Below, in pieces: positions 45,901 through 57,033 of a stretch of DNA of 64,000 nt. The notes beneath the pieces are model-generated. The model was given only the letters and a program-made list of their open reading frames with translations. It had not been told where the DNA came from and ran no database searches. A program made the position numbers and the translations under genes. Numbering within the stretch: position 1 is the stretch's first letter; every line of letters starts with the position of its first letter. This DNA comes from Drechslerella dactyloides (Eukaryota; Ascomycota; Orbiliomycetes; Orbiliales; Orbiliaceae), in NCBI GenBank assembly GCA_020064725.1, contig JAGTWJ010000019.1, positions 2,232,001-2,296,000 on the forward strand. The letters are read 5' to 3'.

Positions 45901-46374
45901 CCGCAGTAGCTTCGCTGGATTGATGCAAACCTACCGGCAATTGGCTTTATATTTTCACCTGCGTAAGTAATTTAAACTCGGTGTATATTGCACTGGATTT
46001 CCCCGAGACGTTATATATTACCGCCGTGGCGGCCGTATTCTGAAGCAGAAAGTCGGTTCTAGACCTTATCATGACAGCATATTAGCCAATTTTAACTGCG
46101 TATTGCCGGCACTAAACAAGCCAAGGTCACTAACTATATTGTAGTCTAGTTTAACTTGATCCTGTAACCAAGTTTGCCACTATTCCTCCACCATTTATAT
46201 ATTCAGCCGCGAGGAATCTTTACGTCGGCGCTCAATTAATCCAATCATACGTAGAAAGCCATTCTGCCACTTCAGAAGGCATACAAGCATGAGCTTCAAT
46301 AACGGAGACTATTCTACTCAAATCAGGTCCTTTTAAAATCCCGATATAGACTTGCCATCCCTTCAGAATTCACA
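42973..46374. other. 3.4 kb gene-free region
   Basis: No supported gene on either strand; a 95-codon frame at 45477 starts with GTG and has no motif. Contains palindromic TGCATGCA octamers (near 43440 and 44317). A TATATATTC sequence at about 46196 lies about 180 bp before the GH114 ATG. Confidence 0.5.
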
Positions 46375-47313
46375 ATGCAACTACTCGATCACAGAATCTC
46401 AATATCGCTTCTGTTTCTCCTCGCCCTGTCACAATTCACGCTCTTCAACCTCTGCGGTGCTGTACCCGTACTAGCATCGAGAGATGACAAACAGCTACAC
46501 CCGGAGGCAGACAAAAGGTCGGAGTCAGATTCGAGTCCACAGGAGCCCCCACCGCTAGGGGGTCGTGCTGCACCCAGCCGCTGGTGGGTCCCCACACAGT
46601 CAACAACATGGCAAGTCCAGCTTTCTGGCACAATCGATAAGCGCTTCAACGGCAACGCCATCGAGTTCGATGCCGATACCGACACCGCCACAGTGAAATA
46701 TTTCAAGAGCAAAGGCATCAAGACCATCGCATATATATCCGCTGGCTCCTTGGAGGACTGGCGGATCGATGTCAAGAGTTTTCCCAAGGTGGTCATTGGG
46801 AGGGCTCTAGCTGGTTGGCCAGGCGAGTACTGGCTAGACATCCGCCAAGTTAACATTCTCAAGAAGTTGATGCTGGATCGGTTGTCGAAAGCGAAAGCCA
46901 AGGGCTTTGATGGAGTCGATTGGGATAACGTTGACGGATACACACAAGATTCCGGATTCAAGATCACCTACGAACAGCAGCTGGCGTACAACAAGATGCT
47001 GTCAGAGATAAGCCACGGGCTCGGCATGACTGTCGCGCTGAAAAACGACCTGGAACAGATAAGAGACCTTGTAGGATACTTCGACTTTGCTGTCAACGAG
47101 GAGCGCGGCTATTACAGGGAATGCACCATGCTGGCGCCATTCCTGAACGCCGGAAAAGCGGTCGTAGGGCTCGAGTATCCGGGCCAGGGAGGAGATAAGC
47201 GCACGTATGACCAAGTCAAGGCGCGGGTGGATCCGCGTAGCTATACACTCATCAAGAAGCTGGATCTCGGTGCTTGGGGGATTGTGCTCCGCACGCTGAA
47301 GAGTGTGATCTAA
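46375..47313 (+). CDS. Secreted endo-alpha-1,4-polygalactosaminidase, GH114
   Basis: Single exon, 312 residues from ATG 46375. Residues about 8-35 are a signal peptide or signal anchor (ISISLLFLLALSQFTLFNLC). A polar Ser/Pro linker (about 36-68) leads to the TIM-barrel GH114 domain: WVPTQSTTWQVQLSG, ...IEFDADTD, AYISAGSLEDWR (120-130), GRALAGWPGEYWLDIR, GFDGVDWDNVDGY (178-189) with the conserved Asp residues 182 and 184, and FAVNEERGYY (238-247) with the candidate catalytic Glu at 242 or 243. Family enzymes cleave alpha-1,4-galactosamine linkages, as in the fungal wall and biofilm polymer galactosaminogalactan. In Aspergillus a GH114 enzyme sits in that polymer's gene cluster; here no epimerase, deacetylase or synthase lies nearby, so this copy stands alone. 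Confidence 0.9.
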   Translation: MQLLDHRISISLLFLLALSQFTLFNLCGAVPVLASRDDKQLHPEADKRSESDSSPQEPPPLGGRAAPSRWWVPTQSTTWQVQLSGTIDKRFNGNAIEFDADTDTATVKYFKSKGIKTIAYISAGSLEDWRIDVKSFPKVVIGRALAGWPGEYWLDIRQVNILKKLMLDRLSKAKAKGFDGVDWDNVDGYTQDSGFKITYEQQLAYNKMLSEISHGLGMTVALKNDLEQIRDLVGYFDFAVNEERGYYRECTMLAPFLNAGKAVVGLEYPGQGGDKRTYDQVKARVDPRSYTLIKKLDLGAWGIVLRTLKSVI

Positions 47314-48224
47314 CAAGCACACGAAGAGGCATCGAGGGCAACGGTGTTGGGTAGCAATCGCGACTGAGTCGAATTCTTGGCGCGTCTAATTGTGTGGGCC
47401 GCTAAAATTTCCGACTAGATCGTATACGCGTAGATACCGATTTCAATTGTTTCGATGGTTGATTTGATTTCTAAGTTACTTTGAAGTGTTATTGAGAGCA
47501 TAAGAGCAGCGCACTACATGACGTATCGTTCAGATGAAGCTGATACTGCTAGTACTAGTGAATTATAGCATGTTTGTAAAAAGTCATTGACGTATAGGTC
47601 GTTGTGTTTCTACCCCGAGTTATGGCTAGTTTGATTATACGGCGCACCCTTTGAAATTCGTATCCAATTGTGCATGAATCGCGGACCGGACCTGGGACCT
47701 GGGTGCAATCCGGCCTAAGCTACTCTAAGGAAAGGATGTCATCAGGGCTGTGTTGTATCATGTTGGCTTCAAATTCGCGAACCCGACCCGACCAGGGTGT
47801 AAGCCAATGTCAGCCTCCCTCCAAGATTCTCATCAAGCTATTGGTCCAAATGCTGCACTTTCCGCACGGAGGCCGGAGCTGTTTTCGCGCCGAGAGGAGA
47901 TATCGTGTCAGCCGGTGTCCGCGCTCAAGTATCGCTGGAACTCACCGGATCCAGCAATCAACTTTGCTGTGCGTTGCTGGCTGCAGACGGCCCCGGAAAC
48001 GGAGATGCCAGTTCCGCTAAGTCCCGTTTACCTCCGTCGGACAGTTGGCTGTCAAGCACTACAATTTAAAGGCTCCGTCTAGTACACATTTATTTAAATA
48101 AAGCTTAGTAACCAGTTGCTAGCTGGCATTCACGGCAAAATCATTGCATTGCCAAACGCTTACTCTATACTTACTTACTCACCTCCAAATCCGATTACAT
48201 CGCAAAAAGTCGCCACCAGAGTTG
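47314..48224. other. Intergenic, no gene seen
   Basis: 900 bp between the GH114 stop and the NAPE-PLD-like ATG. Only short overlapping frames without motifs. Confidence 0.5.
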
Positions 48225-51023
48225 ATGGGTGCAAGACGGTTCTTCAAGTCGTGTTTCGGAAAGCCCAGAGCCATGACGAGGTTGGCGACCAGCACCGGCG
48301 TCCTGGTATCGACCAAGACAGGGCTGCCCGTGCCTGACGACGCTAAGGAAAAGAAGCACCATTTGCCGAATGGAAGGTACGTCGACAATCAGATACGACG
48401 CGACTGCGTCCCAAGCGACCGCTCTACAACCGCCAAGCACGCGCGCTGACCGCTGTACTATAGATTCGCAAACCCGTGGCTGTCGTGGCATGATATCGAT
48501 CGGCCTGCACTTATGAGATGGGCTATTTCGTGCGTAACAGACCCGACTCTCACGCCACACATATACATGTATCCGTACCCGGATTGAGAAGCTGATTCGG
48601 CGCATTGCATCGACAGGGGCTATTTCACTGGGAGCTGGCCGAAGCCGAAGGGTGATGAGGTCAAGGTGATCGCGCCAGAATTTGAGCTGAGTCGGACGGA
48701 AGTGAAGGAACTACGGGCTACCTGGTTGGGTCACGCATGTTTCCTGGTAAGAACCCTGGCGAGAGCGCACTCGCGGTTGGATGACCCGCTCCTTTGTGCG
48801 CCGTCCTGAGGCCAACCATTGCATTTTCCCGCAATTGGCTATGAAACTCTTACATGCATCTCGCGAGAAACCTTAAACCCAGTGCGCAGCTGCTAACTGT
48901 CATGTGTCAAAATCACACAGGTCGAATTTCCAGGAGGCTTCCGAGCTCTCTTCGACCCTGTGTTCTGTCAGAGGTTTGTGCAACCTCATCCCCGTTCGTG
49001 CGACTGTTCGGACGATATATGCACACAAGAACTGCGGATTTTTCTTTTTCGGAGCCGTTTCAATATTCGCAAGATGCATACAGACATGGATGCTGATATA
49101 TATCGCGATCACAATCGTGTTGGGATTGGTTCAGGTGTTCACCGTTCACGTTCATGGGTCCAGCCCGGTATACCAAGGTCCCCTGCGAGATCGAGGAGAT
49201 CCCGATCGTCGATGCCGTCATCATCAGCCATGCGCACTACGACCATCTCGACGTGTAAGTCCAGCCTGTTGGTATACAAAATCGGAAAAATTATACTCGG
49301 AGTGCTGTGCCGCACGTATACTGACAATTTACGCTTCTATCGGATGCAGTTCGTCTGTCAAGCGGATTCATAATAAATTCCCCGAAGCGCACTTCTTTGT
49401 TCCGCTAAACAACAAGAAGTGGTTTAAGAGCATCGGCATTGAGAATTGCACCGAGCAGGACTGGTGGGAGGATACGGAAATAACCATCGAGCTGAAGGTC
49501 AAAGGCGAGGACGAGGATGCTGCTACTGGCGGTGAAACCACATCGACGCTGAGTGCGACAATATCAAACTTTCCTTGCCAACATACCGCTGGCAGAACAC
49601 TCACGGTATGACTGGCCCCAGTCGTCACCCCTCGGAGTTTACTTGTTATATCGGGAATGTACGCCGCTGACGACCGCTGACGACAGGATCTTAACTCGAC
49701 GCTGTGGAGCAGTTGGGGTGTAACGAGCGGAGGCAAGAGCGTCTACTTTGCTGGGTATGTTTCCATTCCCCTCTGTGATTTTATTCGGGCATATGCATTT
49801 GCATGTGCGTATCGCCTCCCGATACATTTTTATTCAGGCCTTGTTGCCTGCAAGTGTGATTGCACGTGTGTGCCAGTTTCAGAAGTAGTTGACGTTGACG
49901 TACGCACCTACATACGTGCGTGATGACCATGCTGATGCTAATTTGTGTGTGTGTGCTCGTCTAGCGACACCGGTTACCGTGCTGTTCCACAGGTGGCCGA
50001 TGGCGAAGACGACTATGGCGAGAAATACAATGATTTACCTCACTGTACGAGACACCGGCACCCCCGTCCTTATCACTCTTCCCAACCAATCGAGGGACGA
50101 TCGACGGGACACGATAACGAGTAACTAAATGCTGATGTTACCATGACTGCAGGTCCTGCGTTCAAGCAGATTGGAGACTTGAGGGGTCCCTTTGTAAGTT
50201 CGCCTATCTACACTCTACGAACCGGGCCATATCGCCGCACGGTATCACCGGTCAGACGCTCGGTGACTAACGCATATGACACGATAGGATTTGGGCATGA
50301 TACCTATTGGCGGTAATGCACCTCTCGTCACAACTTTGTGATAGTGTTGGATTTTTTCAGTAGCATGGATGCTAATACTAGTACTTCAGCATACGATGCC
50401 AGGCAGTTCATGAGCCCGATGCATGGTGAGTGCCAACTGACTTACCCGACTGTCCTGACAGAGATTATCAATGCTACGCATGCCGTGAGGGGATTTTTTT
50501 TTTTTCTACCTCCGCTGTAGAATTAGTAGCATTCGGTGTTCAGTCCGGACCATGTTATCTGCTGCTAACATCTATCGAACCACGTATAGCCAACCCGTTC
50601 GACTCGGTGAACATTTTCATTGACACGAAGTGCAAGAAAGCCATTGGTATGCACTGGGGCACGTGGGTCCTCACCTTCGAACCGGTTCTCGAGCCGCCGA
50701 GGAAACTGCGCGAGGTAAGGTAACCACAAATATACCAAAGACGCTACGGAGGCTAGACTACGATGATGTCATGATGTCCCAGCTGTCAATTTAGTCACGG
50801 ACTGTCCATTAGTCGCAGCGGGCTAGCCAAGTGGTTGTCGTATATGTGATATTATATTACAACCTGTGGGGTTCTCAAATTGCTAACGGTGTTCCGTGTA
50901 TCCATCTAGGCTCTGAAGTGGAAGGACCTCCCAGAGGAAGGGCTCTTCGATGTCGTGGCGATCGGAGAAAGTAGGGTCTTCACCGAGGAGGAAGTGGGGG
51001 AGGAGCAGGACGTGAAAGTATAA
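48225..51023 (+). CDS. NAPE-PLD-like metallo-beta-lactamase-fold phospholipase D
   Basis: Thirteen exons: 48225..48376, 48464..48529, 48617..48746, 48921..48973, 49135..49254, 49350..49605, 49687..49754, 49965..50044, 50153..50193, 50290..50314, 50390..50425, 50590..50714, 50910..51023; 421 residues, all phases consistent. The family hydrolyses N-acylphosphatidylethanolamine to N-acylethanolamine and phosphatidate (yeast Fmp30 is a mitochondrial relative). Motifs: FANPWLSW; TWLGHACFLVEF with His112; FDPVFCQRCSPFTFMGPARY; metal-binding ISHAHYDHLD (His166, His168, Asp170, His171); NFPCQHTAGRT; YFAGDTGYRAVPQV; LGMIPIGAYDARQFM; and MHWGTWVLTFEP. Start: ATG 48225 gives MGARRFFKSCFGKPRAMTRL, basic and possibly mitochondrial; ATG 48273 is an alternative. 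Odd: introns make up more than half the locus and three exons are only 25, 36 and 41 nt. Donors GTGCGT (48530) and GTTTGT (48974) are non-standard but preserve the conserved sequence. Confidence 0.88.
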
Positions 51024-54000
51024 AGCGTCACGTCACGTCAGGTTTGAACGGGGGGATGTAAGTTAGAGACCATAACTAGCTGTCAGCAGATGGTTCTTTT
51101 GTTTCCACCTGAGACACGCCAGACAGGCTTGTGCCATTGGAAGAAGGGCCCGCACCGGCGTTTAGGTCCACGGTTAACCTTATTTTTTGTCGTTTCCTTT
51201 GGGGGTGTTCATTCGAGGATGGATAGACTTTTGCTCGTGTGCGTGCAGATTATATGTATGGTTTCCTGTATACTTTTGTAATTCGCTAATGCTTAATTTG
51301 ACCTCCACTCGGATATCATACCACTCGCGTTCGTGTAGCACGTTATCCTCAGTCGCCTGAAGTGTGTATGTGGTCGTGAATGGGTATCACTGGCGAGCTC
51401 GAGCAAGCGATGATGTCCTGGAAATGCACGCTGCATCCATGCACGATGCTCTCATCGTGCGGGCTCGTTTGATCACGACGTCCCGCACGCACGCCGGGAC
51501 AAATTGACAGCGCATCAGTCAAGCACGCGTGCTCGTGACTCAGTCGCCTGGCGAACGGTCGTCTATGCATACTGTACATCCGGTGTGTGTGTGGTGCGCA
51601 CGCTGTAGCATGTATGTACAATACCATCATACACACCCTCTTTGTTTCTGTTTTTCTAGCCAACGTTGTAAATCTTGCCCCTCCTTTTGTTTTATTTTTT
51701 TGAATCCTGCATTTTATGCATGCATGCACAGCTGTGAACCCGTGAAAACAATCTTCTAAACTGAGCATAGCGCCCGCAAGTGCGATCATCCGATAGGTAG
51801 ACGGCGCAGGGAGCGCTGACGACCGTCGCTCAGGAAGGGAAGTGAGAAGAGGATGCTTAGCTTACCTAGCTGAGGAGGGGCCGGCGGAGACATGCCAAAG
51901 ACAAGCTCAACTAGGACAGATCCAATGTGCCCAAGAATGTTAGTTGGACGGAATGGGGATGTGACTGGGGAAAGAATTTAAACGTGGTTCCTGTGGCCCA
52001 GTACAAACATCAGATGTATTGCATGCATGCAGGTGGAGCTATAAATATTAATATTTGTTCCAATCATGTGTTCGTGAGCTTTGGATTGGGTGGATTTGGT
52101 GGGCTTCGCATACGGGCGGCCAGTGGGGATTGCAGATAGGCTTCTGCCCACCGACGGAAGCCGCAGTACTTCAGACATACATAATTCCAGACGGACAAAA
52201 GTTGTACGGAGTGCAATCCAAGTGAGAAAAGTACGAGATCGAGCATTGAAGTTTTTCACGCCTCGTGGCTTAGCTAGCTTGAAAGTCGAAAGGGCCCGCC
52301 GGGTAGCTGTAGGTGGGAGGGAGCGACATTACACTACATGCAGAGATCGCGTGCAGGCCAATAGTCTACAGGAGATCGTATGCAGAGCAAGTCTGCTGAT
52401 GTCCGGGTCTCCCACGACAGGACACCCTTTCGAGAAGCCTACGGATCTGTTGAGCCAATCGTGGACACGTGTTGTGCCGTGTTGGAATTGGGTGAAGCTC
52501 AGGCAGCATCGTGATTTCTTCTTCTGCCTTCCTCTTCCTCTGCGCGCGGGCTTGGTTTTTTCTTGTTTCTTTCCTTTTTGCGGGCGGTGGTGGATTTTTC
52601 GTGGACGTGCCGTCCGTTTCGAATCCCGGCAGAGAATGGGCAATCCTGGTCCGCGCACCCGTGCCGAACGCTTGAAAGAAGCGACTAGCAAGAAAATTTT
52701 CTCTCTCCCCTTCCCGTTTGGAAATTCCAGCAGCATTCACTTCCAAGTATGTACAGGAGTAATCTACATACTCTGATATGTATACCAGCTAGCTAATCGA
52801 TCGAATCGGCGGCGGGAACAGCGTCCAAGGATTATGTTCAGTGTTTACAGCCACGACAGGCAAGCTTGTAGATAGTAAGCTGATCATGGCTAGCTACGTA
52901 CCTGCTCTTAAAGAGAAAAGGGTGTGGACAGCGCATAAACTATCTTCACGACGAGTATCGTGAACCCAGGATCACGAACGGACGATCGCATTTTTGTTAG
53001 TGGAGGTTTGGGGGGAATTTTCAACGTAATTTCTTTTTCACGATAGGACGGTTGCCGCGAATGAAAGCTGCCATGCGTGAAACAGGAAGGAAATTTGCCC
53101 TTGGGAGGGAAAAACGGAAAGTTAGGACGAAAAAACGAATACCCGGCTGATTGCTGGAATGACAATTGTACTGCTTCTCACAGTTGCTGTTGCATACGTC
53201 ACAGCACCCGGTAAGCTCAACTTTTTTTTATATTTAAGTAAATTATGATATTATATTCAATCGAATCGTCGGGACGGGCTATCTCCACTCGAGATTTTCT
53301 TCTCATGAAACAAAGAGACGGCACGGGTTCATTCAGATTGGAATTTTCTGCCCGGCCTCTATCCGTGGAAGTCGAGGTTGATATTCGTTGGGTGGCCGGG
53401 TAGCTGTCATGTCACTCATGTTGTATACCCAAAGACGACGGCAAACCCCAAATGAAAAGGTATGGTGGTAGCCGTTGGATGGACAAGGTAATACTTAATT
53501 GTTAGCTGCCTCATACTTCAAAGTCGCTGCTAAACGTCGATCGATTAAGTGATTAATGTTCGTTTGACCGTCGGCGTGAGTTAGTACTTAGTTAATAGCC
53601 ATCTAGTATACCTATCTGCAAAGCACTGCAATGCGCTGAAAAGAGAAAACCGATGAGATGCGAGGCCCAGCAATTTAAGAGGCTCCCGAGATACTGGCAT
53701 CACCGATATTTATCGTGCTAGCAAGAGCTTTTTCCAGCCTCCTGCAGGACAGAGGCACGTCCACGGACGGTGCATTTTTTTTTTTTTTTCGACTAGCTTG
53801 CTGGCTGGTACATTTTCCCGCTTTCTTTTATAATATTTTCGTAAGTGTGGGTAATATTTTTTTATCCCACGGTGCACAAGTGCATTGCAACGACCCAGCC
53901 GGACAATGCATATGTATGTGCGGACAGAGTCTGTAATGTACCTCTGCACAGAGAGATTGTGCGTGCTAAGTATGAAAGTACACCAGCAGTGTCGACAGAA

Positions 54001-54804
54001 GGCCAAAATACGAGAAAATCACTCGTCGGGCTGGGATCAGGGAGTCATACGTGCATGCACTTCTCAAATGTCGTCGGCGCTGATTGGCTGGATACGCCCA
54101 CTTTGGGTGCAAAAAAGCAAGAAATGAAGGAGGGGACATGATGAGCTTCTCTTCCCTTCTTATGCCTTCCGTTCTCATTTTTTTGGTCCTCAGAGGAAGA
54201 GGGAAAAGAAAAAAGAATAGAGATTGGCGGTGCTTGCATGCAGCAGACATCTACAGACAGACGGAACGTGCGTGGAGTACAAGTGCTATACATGCGCACT
54301 GTGCCGATGAAGCGCAGCGAATATGTATACATGTATACATTCCTATGTACCATGTACCGGTTGGTTAGATATTGCCTGAAGAAAATTTTCCCACCTGGCC
54401 GTCGGGTTTGGCGGGAGGTCGAGGGAGTTGAAAAAGTAAAGACAACAGGGAAGGCGGTTGGGCAGTCAGTGGTTATCTCCCACGTCGCCATGGCTATGAT
54501 ATGTTGGGGAGAACGGGGAGGAGGCGTCGTGAAATTAATACAAATTCCTCGAAACAGCCGATGCGACTGCTTCCTGAGCGTTTCACAATCTGGCGACCGT
54601 GACCACTCCTTTTGCTGCGCTCCGGTGCATGAGCTGGCGGTGATATCATGTCGTGTGAAGATGGGAGCGCGAGTGCGTAATCTCGATGAGATGGCCGTCG
54701 GATGACTTTTGCAGAAAAAACTTTTCTCTCGTTCGCAACGTTAACAGCTAGCTAGCAACCGCTGGAAGAGATGCGATTGGAGAGGCGGGAGTTGGAAAAC
54801 GTCG

Positions 54805-54826
54805 GACGACGACGACGACGACGACG
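54805..54826 (+). repeat. GAC trinucleotide microsatellite
   Basis: About seven GAC units in non-coding sequence. Confidence 0.85.
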
Positions 54827-56366
54827 AAAAACGTCCACTCCGCTGAAGAATATTTGGTGGTTGTAGTGGACGAATTCCTTTTTCGAGCCGACATGAAACC
54901 GACAGCCGGCCGCTCGCCTCCTTGCGCATCAGCGCACATGTCGCAGAGCAGCAGAGAAGCACATGGCTGGCAGCATGATGAATTCTTCATTCTGTTCTTA
55001 AGCAGCACGTTCTTTCTGTCCTGCTGCCTCGAGTACGTCCAGAAGTTAGTGTAGAAGCTAGTGCGAAGTGGCCCTAAGGAAAAACAAAAACCGGCAGAAT
55101 CAAATCCAGACACTGTTGCCGTGCATTATTGCTAGCTTAGCACATTGAACATATTTTACATACCTGCACATTGCATGGCTAGTACCTACGGCCTTTTGTT
55201 TTTTTTTTTTAGCAGACACATCTCGAGTCAAACCTGACACCGACAATACCTGCTGCACTCACCGATAGCTGTAGCTCATCCCTATTCCATTCCTATCTCT
55301 GTCTCCTTCCATCTCTTGCAGTTAGTAGCGACCCAACGACATTCCGACGTGTGATGACTTCCAACAGGTCCCGTTCTGATAGACTATAATCCAGCAGACT
55401 AGCACGAGGCTATCACCGGAATCCCCCAATCTTATATACACAGGAAAAAAAAAAACTCGAAACCGGCCCAAGAACCCCGAGCGTACATTACATTCCCGTC
55501 CCTACATCCATCCGGCCAGGATCAACTTATCACACATCGCCGACCGACATATTACGGGGAGCCAGCCTTGGACGAAGGATAGCCTGATCCCGCCGGCGAA
55601 ATAATATTCTCTCAACTGAAAACCACGGTTCCGATAGCTGTGACTCCTCTCAGCCCGCATTGCGAAACGTTCGACGATCGGAAGCGTATGGGGCTACGGA
55701 GCACGACGTAACGTAACCACCAGCATCCGGACGCTGCTTGAAATCCGACCACGATAACCGACAGCCTTCCGCCCGAAGCTGCAATCTTCCGAGTATGTTC
55801 TTGCTGTTTACTTGAAGTTTACCAGAGACGATAGCATCTCGAGCATCGTCGTCACCATCATCATAGCTATCATCATCACCACCATCGTATGCTTGTTTTT
55901 TGCCAGCTTTCGGTGCATGAGTTTCACCGGTCGCCGCCTTGACTCGACGGAGACGGGCTCCGTCGCAGAGGCACAGCAGGACGGACAAGCTGAGAGAAGT
56001 GCGGAAACCAATCCGTCCATTCGTCCATCCGTCCATCCATTGTATGCAGACGTCCCGTCTTCGACCAGCCGGCTGGTGGAACGCTTTGTGTCGCCTTCAA
56101 CAGGCATACACCGGCGCCTGCCTGGCCGCCCGTGCCTGCCGTCAGCGCGGTTTGTCCGGCCATCCATCCACTGATTGATCGATTGAATCTCCACCTGCTG
56201 CCGGCGCGGGCTTTGTCGTGGTAACGTTGCCGTCTGGCTGGCGTGCGTGCGTGCGTGCTTCTGTTGTCCTGTTCTGTTCTGCCCCAATCAGCCCGCCCGC
56301 TCCTTTTCCCCCCCAATCAACAATCCTCCATCGTCCCATCCATTCACCGCATCTTCCCCCTCCACC

Positions 56367-56390
56367 TGCATTTGCATTTGCATTTGCATT
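56367..56390 (+). repeat. TGCATT hexamer tandem repeat
   Basis: Four perfect copies of TGCATT in the C/T-rich leader region upstream of the coiled-coil gene. Confidence 0.9.
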
Positions 56391-56728
56391 CACTCCCGTT
56401 CACGCTTCTCGTTTCTCGCTCGCGCTCACGTTCTCGTTCACGTCTTCGCTGCCCGATATGATTCTCCCGTGAGAGTTGTGCTTTTCCCCCCGTTACGTCT
56501 CCCGCTCCATCTCGATCGAGTTTCTTGCCTCGAGATTGGTCCCTTCCCTTCTGTTTTCGCTCTCTCGCTCTCTCGGTCCTCGCCGGATCCTGTTTTGTGC
56601 CCTTGTCGCCTGCCACTAACCTGTACTTTTTCCTTTCGCCCCTCACGGTTACAGCCTCTGTTTTTATTTTTTACAGTTCTCTCTCCTATCGTTCGTGTTC
56701 GCTTGTTAGCTCCCGCTCGCACTGATAC

Positions 56729-56769
56729 CCGCCGCCGCCGCCGCCACCACCACCACCACCACCACCACT
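56729..56769 (+). repeat. (CCG)n(CCA)n compound microsatellite
   Basis: A run of about five CCG units passes directly into about eight CCA units, some 260 bp upstream of the likely ATG; probably in the 5' UTR. Confidence 0.85.
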
Positions 56770-57033
56770 ACACTTTTTCTTTATCTTACACCCCTCCACC
56801 GTTGCCGCCCACGAAAATAGAACCTCGTGCTGAAACATTACGCAAACCGCCAGTGACTGTAGACAGTATCGGAGTGGTAGCAAGGAGCATACGCGTAGCG
56901 CGGGCTGTATAAACCAGTTTACCCCCAGGAAACACCGGACCATCCATTGGAGAGGCCGCCGTCCCGATCACGATACAGCCCGCACCCTTACACCCCGAAT
57001 CCTGATAACCCCCAAACGATCCCCGGCCTCGCG

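Larger units (their letters stand above)
51024..57033. other. 6 kb gene-free region with simple repeats
   Basis: No gene supported. The longest plus frame (52081..52776) begins with TTG, is Trp/Arg/Phe-rich from mixed composition and has no motif. From about 55800 to 56930 the plus strand becomes C/T-rich with many short tandem repeats, resembling a promoter and long 5' leader for the gene that follows. Contains TGCATGCA and AGCTAGCT palindromes and T runs near 50490 and 53766-53789. Confidence 0.5.

Noticed and set aside
5232..47313. A secondary-metabolite or cell-wall biosynthetic gene cluster
   Set aside because: Wall-related genes are spaced over 40 kb among unrelated housekeeping genes, with no core synthase, transporter or pathway regulator.
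52081..52776. 231-codon plus-strand frame in the 51-57 kb gap
   Set aside because: Starts with TTG, no splice partner, no domain, overlapping open frames on the other strand.
54045..54491. 148-codon minus-strand frame
   Set aside because: No motif, both strands open, surrounded by simple-repeat sequence.
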